Positions 58,226-64,000 of a DNA stretch of 64,000 bases are shown here, piece after piece. Position 1 is the stretch's first letter, and every line of letters starts with the position of its first letter. Under the pieces are notes generated by a model. It was not told where the DNA came from. It made no database searches and saw nothing but the letters and a program-made list of their open reading frames with translations. The position numbers and the translations under genes are program-made. The stretch lies in NCBI GenBank assembly GCA_934725425.1, contig CAKVAX010000001.1:248001-312000 (forward strand). The letters are read 5' to 3'. The stretch comes from an uncultured Eubacteriales bacterium (GTDB lineage: Bacteria; Bacillota; Clostridia; Oscillospirales; Acutalibacteraceae).

Positions 58226-61200
58226 TATTTTTCTTCCTCTTGCTTCCTTTCTTTATCTTCGTCTGCTTTTAACTTGTTTTTGATATCGTTCGTCTTACGA
58301 CCTAATCCCATAGTGTGTCTAACATTTTTGTATTCATTTGTGTCTAATTTTAATTTGTATTGACCATTAGCATCAGTACATATCTTTTTCACAATCTTTC
58401 CTAATGCATTTTCGCCGGCTGGCTTGTCACCAGATTTAAGACCCTTCAAGTTTGCATTTTTGATTTCTTTGCACCATTTTCTAAGGTCGAAAGAATCTAT
58501 ATTATCTACCTCTCCATCACCTATTTTAATAACTTTCTTTACTCCAGAAACAAGTCCGTCTGCAGCTTCAATTATCAAACTAGAACTTTTAAGACCCATC
58601 ATGCTCACGAATACCGCAGCAAGTGATACCTTTACTTGATTATAGAAACCCTTTTCTTTTAACATACATTGCTTTATACCATTATCGCACAGAACTTTTC
58701 TAAGATTTTCAATCCACTCTGATTCATATTTGCCCATATCATTAAATTTATTAGCAAGCATTTTACAATTAAATTCGGAGCTTTCAACATTTTCGGGAGT
58801 AGAATTATCTTGAAGATACTGACCAGCGCCTTTAAAGCATTGTCTGACTATCTTTTTGGGAGTTGACCTTTTGAAGATAGATTTGAAAGCTTTCACGCCT
58901 TTATGGAAAATCCTCTCTACAAGGCTTATTTCTCTTTCAATAGCACTGAGCTCGCTCTTATAAATGCTCACAAGATATCTCCATTCCTTGTCTTTCACAC
59001 TATCCGGTACGTCGACTCTATTTCTCAAAGCTGCAAATCTTTCAATTCTGGAAATCGCTCTGTCATTCATTCTCTCTTGTTTTGCTTTAAGTTCATCTTC
59101 TTTATCTTTTATTTTTTGTTTTTCTTGGTCTTTTGCATTTTCATCTACTGTTGGTTTTGTGTGTGCTTCTTCCCACAGATCTTGAATTTTTTCTTGAAGT
59201 CCGAATAAACCAACATCTCCATCGGCAAATTCACCTTCATCCAGACGTTTAATATTGTTATCCGAAACTTTTTCACTTTTAATATTAGATTTATTTTTTT
59301 TAACAGAGTCAACTAATTTATTATATTTAACAGCTATGGATTTAAAATCATTGCGTCTATCCGTTTTAGATACAATAACTTCTACGAATTTTTTATTAGC
59401 ATTTGCCTCTGTTTTTTCTTTCTTAACCAGTTGATTACCGTTTTCAGATTCAGAAGCCGGTTTTTCCTGTGGCTGTGATGCTACAGCTGGTTGATCAGCT
59501 GGTTTTACTTCCTCTGGTTGTACTGCGTTGTTGTCTTCTGCCTTTACTTCAGGAGCCGGTGCTTCCTGTGGTTGTGGCGCTGCTCCATTTTCCACTACTG
59601 CTGCTGCTTGAGCAACCGGTGCGGGCTGTGGTTCTACAGCCGGTGCTACGTCATTTTTCGATGGTTCCGGTAGTGGCCTATTTGGCGGTCCACCGGCCGG
59701 TGCTGCTTGGAGTTCCCCATTTGGTTTTGCAGGTTTTACCGGTTTTGCAGGCTTTGCCGGTTGTGCCTCGGTAGCCGGTGCGGGTTGTTGTTCTGCTTGC
59801 TTTGGACCTAATCCTTTCTTTTTAAATATATTTGCTAGGTCTGATGACATTCCTGTGTTTACTGCTGGTTTTTCTTCAGGCACTACTTTCTTATTTGGAT
59901 TGGGCTTTTTAATTTCTTTCTGCTTTTTCATCATCTCGTTCATGTCCAGCGGTTTATCTTTAACTGACCCATTATTGCTTGTTGAGAAAGATTTGGCAGC
60001 ATTTGTGTTTTTAAACTTAGCTTTTACGTCAGCTGCGTTTAGAATAGCTTGTACATCAGGTCTTACCGTCTCTTGTTTTTTCACTGCTGCCCCTTTTGCC
60101 GGTGCTGCCGGTACTCCTGGAGCTACCGGTGCCGCCGGTATGCCTGGTGCCACCGGTGGTGGAGGTGGTACAGTTCCATCTACTTGTACCGCCTGCTCAG
60201 GTTGCTTAGCTTGTACGGTTTTTTCAGGCTGTTCAGGTTGCTTAACTTCTGGTTTCTTTCCTAAAAGTTCATACTCTGCCTTATACATCATCGCTGTCAT
60301 TGAAAAAAGCTTATTGGTACTCTCCTTGTTAAACCGCTCTCCGTTGTCAACTATTTTTATTTTATACAACTCGTCAAAACCACTATAGTAATATTCTTCT
60401 CCCACTTTTAAATCTTTATCTTTTTTTACTACACTTTGGTCTTTATTTTGAAGATATCCCAGCATACCACTAACTGAAATATTATTATTTTTGCTGAGTT
60501 CAACTACAATCCAAGTGTCTGGCAATATTATATCTTTTAAGTTATCTTTCGCCCTAAGGTCACCACTACAAACAACACCAATTTTGGCTCTCTTGGCTAT
60601 TCCTTTGTCGTTAAATTCTGGTAAATCATCAAAATCTGACATCTTCACATTACTTTCTATTTTCATTTCCGTACCTTTTACCAAAACTTTAACTTCATCA
60701 CCGTCAACGAGGTATATTGATTTGTCTTTTTTGGCTACGTCATCTGCATCTTTTATTTTTAGACGACCGCTAGTAGATATTTCTTTTAATTTAAAGGAAT
60801 AAATATATCCAGTCTTACTCTTAAAATAATAATCATCTTTAACATCCAGCTTTTGATCTGATGGAATTATTTGTAAATTTTCTTGTGATACACCTTTACT
60901 ACTATTTTGTAATTTATACAAATATCCAATTTTTCCATCTTCATTACTGATTGTCCAATGGTTGTATCTCTTGGAGGCTAATACATAGTGAGGCACGCCT
61001 AGTTTTTTGCCTTTTACATTGCCTTCTTCGTCTGTGATATCCTTACCTTCAAAATCTGTATCCTTAAGGAATTTGTTCTTACCCACTGTTGCAAGTGCGT
61101 TTATCGATTTATACTTAGCATAATAAACCGGAGTACCATCTTCGCCCTTCTCATCTTTTTTTACATTTCCTAGAGTAACCGATCCTTGAGGCTTATTATT

Positions 61201-61590
61201 TAAATTTACAAAAGTGTATAATGCTGTTTGGTCTAACTCTTTAGTATCTTTCGGTATGGCTGTTATTTTGTACTTATCTCCACTTTTCTGTACCATTTTG
61301 ATTTTGCCTGCGGCTTGATATATTGCTTTGGTTTTTTTAATTATTTTAAAAGATACTTTTTTCATCTCTTCTTCTGTTGCTTTTTCACAGTCACCTACTA
61401 CAACTTGTCCACTTCCGTCATATCCACAATCCTCTTGCCAATGCTCATAGGATGGGTCCTTACTATCTAGAGTTTCTATTTCTTTTTTACCATCTTTAGA
61501 TACTTTGACTTTTACATATGTTTCACCGGGTTTAAAAAATCTCCAGGCCTTCTCTTTTCCTACCTGTGTACATTTTACTAAATATTCCAT
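58225..61590 (-). CDS. Giant lysine-rich protein with Pro/Ala-rich, polyproline middle (unrecognised)
   Basis: 1121 aa from ATG 61590, behind AAAGGAGAG; the in-frame ATG two codons upstream touches the SD. No signal peptide or certain membrane span. About 1-440: beta-rich, with two related modules (VKDDYYFKSKTGYIYSFKL and VGEEYYYSGFDELYKIKI). About 450-760: Pro/Ala/Gln-rich low complexity including PPPPPVAPGIPAAPVAPG near 474 and repeats of AKPAKPVKPAKP; base composition is locally richer in GC. About 770-1121: lysine/glutamate-rich helices with a short hydrophobic stretch (VSLAAVFVSMMGLKSSSL). I do not recognise a family. A strong promoter and a 160-nt leader precede it. Polyproline recalls host-actin-recruiting proteins, but no other evidence supports that. 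Confidence 0.7.
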   Translation of the reverse strand: MEYLVKCTQVGKEKAWRFFKPGETYVKVKVSKDGKKEIETLDSKDPSYEHWQEDCGYDGSGQVVVGDCEKATEEEMKKVSFKIIKKTKAIYQAAGKIKMVQKSGDKYKITAIPKDTKELDQTALYTFVNLNNKPQGSVTLGNVKKDEKGEDGTPVYYAKYKSINALATVGKNKFLKDTDFEGKDITDEEGNVKGKKLGVPHYVLASKRYNHWTISNEDGKIGYLYKLQNSSKGVSQENLQIIPSDQKLDVKDDYYFKSKTGYIYSFKLKEISTSGRLKIKDADDVAKKDKSIYLVDGDEVKVLVKGTEMKIESNVKMSDFDDLPEFNDKGIAKRAKIGVVCSGDLRAKDNLKDIILPDTWIVVELSKNNNISVSGMLGYLQNKDQSVVKKDKDLKVGEEYYYSGFDELYKIKIVDNGERFNKESTNKLFSMTAMMYKAEYELLGKKPEVKQPEQPEKTVQAKQPEQAVQVDGTVPPPPPVAPGIPAAPVAPGVPAAPAKGAAVKKQETVRPDVQAILNAADVKAKFKNTNAAKSFSTSNNGSVKDKPLDMNEMMKKQKEIKKPNPNKKVVPEEKPAVNTGMSSDLANIFKKKGLGPKQAEQQPAPATEAQPAKPAKPVKPAKPNGELQAAPAGGPPNRPLPEPSKNDVAPAVEPQPAPVAQAAAVVENGAAPQPQEAPAPEVKAEDNNAVQPEEVKPADQPAVASQPQEKPASESENGNQLVKKEKTEANANKKFVEVIVSKTDRRNDFKSIAVKYNKLVDSVKKNKSNIKSEKVSDNNIKRLDEGEFADGDVGLFGLQEKIQDLWEEAHTKPTVDENAKDQEKQKIKDKEDELKAKQERMNDRAISRIERFAALRNRVDVPDSVKDKEWRYLVSIYKSELSAIEREISLVERIFHKGVKAFKSIFKRSTPKKIVRQCFKGAGQYLQDNSTPENVESSEFNCKMLANKFNDMGKYESEWIENLRKVLCDNGIKQCMLKEKGFYNQVKVSLAAVFVSMMGLKSSSLIIEAADGLVSGVKKVIKIGDGEVDNIDSFDLRKWCKEIKNANLKGLKSGDKPAGENALGKIVKKICTDANGQYKLKLDTNEYKNVRHTMGLGRKTNDIKNKLKADEDKERKQEEEK

Positions 61591-61756
61591 AACCATCTCT
61601 CCTTTTTTAAATAATTTAATTGGCATGCGATAACCAGACTAGATAGTTTGTGGTTTTAAATCACATTTCGATTATATAATATGTCAAATGTATAAATTTA
61701 AGAAAATTTATCTAAATTTAATTGTTTACATCTTACATATTTTTAATCGTATATAC

Positions 61757-61785
61757 ATTATATATAGTTAATAAATATTTGTCAA
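61757..61785 (-). promoter_or_regulatory. Consensus promoter of the giant protein gene
   Basis: Minus strand: TTGACA (complement of 61780-61785), 17 bp, TATAAT (complement of 61757-61762). Perfect consensus. The transcript would start near 61750, giving a leader of about 160 nt. Confidence 0.85.
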
Positions 61786-61822
61786 GAGTATTTTATTGAT
61801 TTTTTGTATTTTTTGAACAAAA

Positions 61823-61846
61823 ATCCCCGCATTCTCTAGCGGGGAT
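61823..61846 (-). terminator. Terminator after the lysine-rich partial gene
   Basis: ATCCCCGC (61823-61830) pairs with GCGGGGAT (61839-61846); on the minus strand TTTTGTTC follows. Confidence 0.92.
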
Positions 61847-61852
61847 AAAAAA

Positions 61853-64000
61853 TTACTTTAATCTGTATTTCAAACCGTCGTAGACATAAAGGGAATGACA
61901 ATCTTCATGACGTACCAAATAACCCAGCGTTCCCCAACAGTCTTTTTTATCCACTATATCTTTTATATTTTTTGTTCGATTCAAGAGTTTAAATATATTA
62001 CTTTTTATATCATCACATACCCTTTTTGTAGAATTTCCTGCTTCTTGTAATTTACGCACAAGATAACGGTCATCTTTGGTGGTTTTTTCCCAATTCAATC
62101 TGCCCTCGTACTCTTTCACGGTTTCTTTAACGAATGTCTTCAAACCCTTTCGTACGCTGTTTAGATCTTTAAGCTTGGTATGTGTAAGGCTTCGTAAAAA
62201 TATAAACATCAATAATATTCTTGCATTATATGCATTATCCATACTCAGTAGCTCGTTTTTATCGCCCTGGAAAAATTTGTCGGCTTTAGCTGCTATGCCG
62301 CAAATATATTTATACCAAGATTCGTAAACATTCTTTCTATTGGAAAAAACATCTGTAAGTATATCTTTAAACACAATGGATTTTTCGGGAATTTTTTTTG
62401 TTATATTTTGGAAATCAGTTACCAATCCACTATCCAGGGATAATTCAACCTTTCGACCCAACAAATCTCCAACGAATTCTCCCACGGATTCTTTAACCTT
62501 TTTGCTTAAACTTTTTCCTCCACTTTGGATTTTTTTCTCTTGAGTTTCTTTCAACTCTGTAGTGTCCTCAGCTATTAAGCGCATCAACTCGGCTTTTGAT
62601 TTTTGCGTATAGTCTACTAATTTTAATGCTCCACTATAATATAATTCTCCACGCCCTTCTTCATCCCAATCTTTATAAGTAATTCCAAGCTCCTTCTCAA
62701 GATCTATTTGCCCATTAATTTTATCAATTTTTTTGTTTACTTTCGAGATATCTTCTTTTATGTTCTTTTTCCGAGACTGCAATGCATTCCATTCACTCCC
62801 TTGATACGGTAATTTTTTACACATCTCGTCCAATCCGGCTGCTTCGTTTTTTAATTTTTTAATTCTTGCATTCGCCACAGCTTTTCTCAAACCTTTGAAT
62901 GCTACAACTACATTCCACGCGCATTCTCTGTTAATAATGTTAAAACTATTCAGCTCATATATCTCCTCTGCGCCGTAATTTTCTGCTATTTTTTTCTGAA
63001 CCTCGTATTGCTTTTTAATAATGAACGGTATTTTTTCCTTTAATATTCTCAATTTTTTGTTTTTTGGCTTTTTCTCATGTTTTTTTATTAATTCTGCTAC
63101 ACCATTAAGTTCATTTTTTAAATCCAATAAAGCTGCCTCAATATAATTATCTTTGCGCTCTTCCACACCATTTTGAAAGCTTGTATCCTTTTCATTTATT
63201 TTGTTTTCAATTCTTGCTCTTTCATCTACGTCGTTTTTATTTATTTCATCATTAACTGATCTCCACAATTTTACTATACTAGACTGAAGATCCAACAACT
63301 CTGCTTTGGCTAAACGCTGAGCAGATTCCTTCTCGGTTATTATCTTACCCTCCTCTTTTTCTTTGTATATGGTTTCCAGTTCTTGATCGAATTGTTTATA
63401 ATCATATGAAGCTTTTTTCTCCCTATAAGATCCTGTTCTATATCTCATATTAAAGTATGCTTTTTCAATATATTGGAATGATTCTGCATATTTCTTGCCC
63501 CAAGCAATATAGATTGCATTCGGTAGCACACCGCCTTTTTTTGGTTCTGATTTTTTCGGGGCCTTATATTTATAATTTTTCAAAATTTTGGTTATTTCTT
63601 TGATTTCTTCCTCTAAAAGTTCAGGAGTGATGTTTGTGGGCTTATTATCTTTAAATGTATTTTTCTTAACAAGATACTTTTTGGGATCTTTTTTCGATTT
63701 TATTGTATCCTTAGACTTTAGTTTATTTTTAGAAGTATTCTTTTTCTTATCTTGTAGCTTTTCTAATGTTTCTTTTTCCCATAAATCTTTCGCTAACAAG
63801 CCTTTTCTCATGTCTTCAAAAGCATCATACACATTCTTGATATTATCTGTCGTAACATCAAATGATTTCGGCTCTCCTATAGCTTTTAAACCGGTTTTTA
63901 TAGCTTTTTCTTTCAACTTATAAAATTCTTTTCTTATATGTTTACTTTTTTTATCAAGATTGGATTCAAATGCTCCCTCGGCTGGTTTTTCATCTTCGGC
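61853..64000 (-). CDS. Large lysine/glutamate-rich coiled-coil-like protein, 5' end missing (unrecognised)
   Basis: At least 715 residues; the frame stays open to the window edge (codon at 63998-64000), so TTG 63914-63916 is an internal codon. The product is highly charged and mostly helical, with long Lys/Glu heptad-like stretches (EEEIKEITKILKNYKYK; MEKL-type repeats; VNKKIDKINGQIDLEKELG) and a Cys/His-containing C-terminus (RHEDCHSLYVYDGLKYRLK). No catalytic motif is recognised. It resembles its downstream neighbour in composition but not in recognisable sequence. A promoter and terminator between them show separate transcripts. Confidence 0.65.
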   Translation of the reverse strand, partial: AEDEKPAEGAFESNLDKKSKHIRKEFYKLKEKAIKTGLKAIGEPKSFDVTTDNIKNVYDAFEDMRKGLLAKDLWEKETLEKLQDKKKNTSKNKLKSKDTIKSKKDPKKYLVKKNTFKDNKPTNITPELLEEEIKEITKILKNYKYKAPKKSEPKKGGVLPNAIYIAWGKKYAESFQYIEKAYFNMRYRTGSYREKKASYDYKQFDQELETIYKEKEEGKIITEKESAQRLAKAELLDLQSSIVKLWRSVNDEINKNDVDERARIENKINEKDTSFQNGVEERKDNYIEAALLDLKNELNGVAELIKKHEKKPKNKKLRILKEKIPFIIKKQYEVQKKIAENYGAEEIYELNSFNIINRECAWNVVVAFKGLRKAVANARIKKLKNEAAGLDEMCKKLPYQGSEWNALQSRKKNIKEDISKVNKKIDKINGQIDLEKELGITYKDWDEEGRGELYYSGALKLVDYTQKSKAELMRLIAEDTTELKETQEKKIQSGGKSLSKKVKESVGEFVGDLLGRKVELSLDSGLVTDFQNITKKIPEKSIVFKDILTDVFSNRKNVYESWYKYICGIAAKADKFFQGDKNELLSMDNAYNARILLMFIFLRSLTHTKLKDLNSVRKGLKTFVKETVKEYEGRLNWEKTTKDDRYLVRKLQEAGNSTKRVCDDIKSNIFKLLNRTKNIKDIVDKKDCWGTLGYLVRHEDCHSLYVYDGLKYRLK

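Noticed and set aside
59790..59860. WH2-like actin-binding motif (SSDLANIFKKKGL) in the giant protein
   Set aside because: The spacing between the Ile and Gly-Leu does not fit the WH2 consensus, so I do not call it.
59469..60388. Open plus-strand frames opposite the giant protein gene
   Set aside because: They arise from the GC-richer Pro/Ala codons on the other strand and have repetitive, unlikely composition.

Overview
The window is AT-rich DNA from an endospore-forming, low-GC Gram-positive bacterium of the class Clostridia. It carries spoIIAA-spoIIAB-sigF, a spo0A-like gene, spoIIQ, spoIID, a gerA-type germinant-receptor operon, gerW, whiA and hprK, together with a clostridial tig-clpP-clpX-lon-engB-valS block. 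The DUF2953/gerW/site-2-protease neighbourhood suggests an Oscillospirales-like lineage. That placement, and a host-associated life style, are inferences. Gene density is high and most genes read as ordinary housekeeping.

Layout. 1-1743: end of a yraN-like gene, a dipeptidase and a phosphoesterase. 1807-10707: proteostasis and translation block (trigger factor, ClpP, ClpX, Lon, EngB, ValRS). 10857-12281: spoIIA operon, facing whiA-murB-hprK (12287-15106, minus). 15427-17071: a Spo0A-family regulator whose phospho-acceptor Asp is Glu, and SpoIIQ. 17232-20710: HD protein, acetate kinase, phosphofructokinase and a RibU-like transporter subunit. 20760-22245: a Fic gene behind a symmetrical 34-bp palindrome, set between two tRNA-Arg genes. 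22411-26057: class A PBP and aspartokinase. 26054-29795: germination receptor. 30505-30718: two tRNA-Ser genes beside an orphan phage baseplate gene.

31870-34349 is the most unusual part. Two adjacent minus-strand genes encode a pyruvyltransferase-family protein and a GT8 glycosyltransferase fused to a ricin-type lectin domain. Both have N-terminal signal peptides, although their families normally work in the cytosol. 34691-40207: asparaginase, then ddl-murI-DUF1934-argS, with a decayed second DUF1934 tail under the argS start. 40254-49783: a surface lipoprotein-like protein, a radical SAM protein, RluD, a solitary solute-binding lipoprotein, UvrC, two tandem exported helical-repeat proteins, and TM2 and DUF2752 membrane proteins. 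49858-52614: gerW, DUF2953, a site-2 protease homologue without its metal ligands, and spoIID. 52804-58194: a membrane protein, GAPDH, GalU, FolD, pyrophosphatase and RF2. 58225-64000: two very large lysine-rich proteins of unknown function; the first has a Pro/Ala-rich middle with a run of five prolines.

How it fits together. The sporulation genes form a coherent set: entry regulation (Spo0A-like), forespore activation (SpoIIAA/AB/SigF), engulfment (SpoIIQ, SpoIID) and germination (GerA, GerW). The exported sugar-nucleotide-type enzymes, lectin domain, helical-repeat secreted proteins and the polyproline giant protein are the best candidates for undescribed biology, possibly acting on a host or on neighbouring surfaces. 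A second theme is start codons: lon has no ATG, GTG or TTG where its conserved N-terminus begins, and the only well-spaced codon is AUA.
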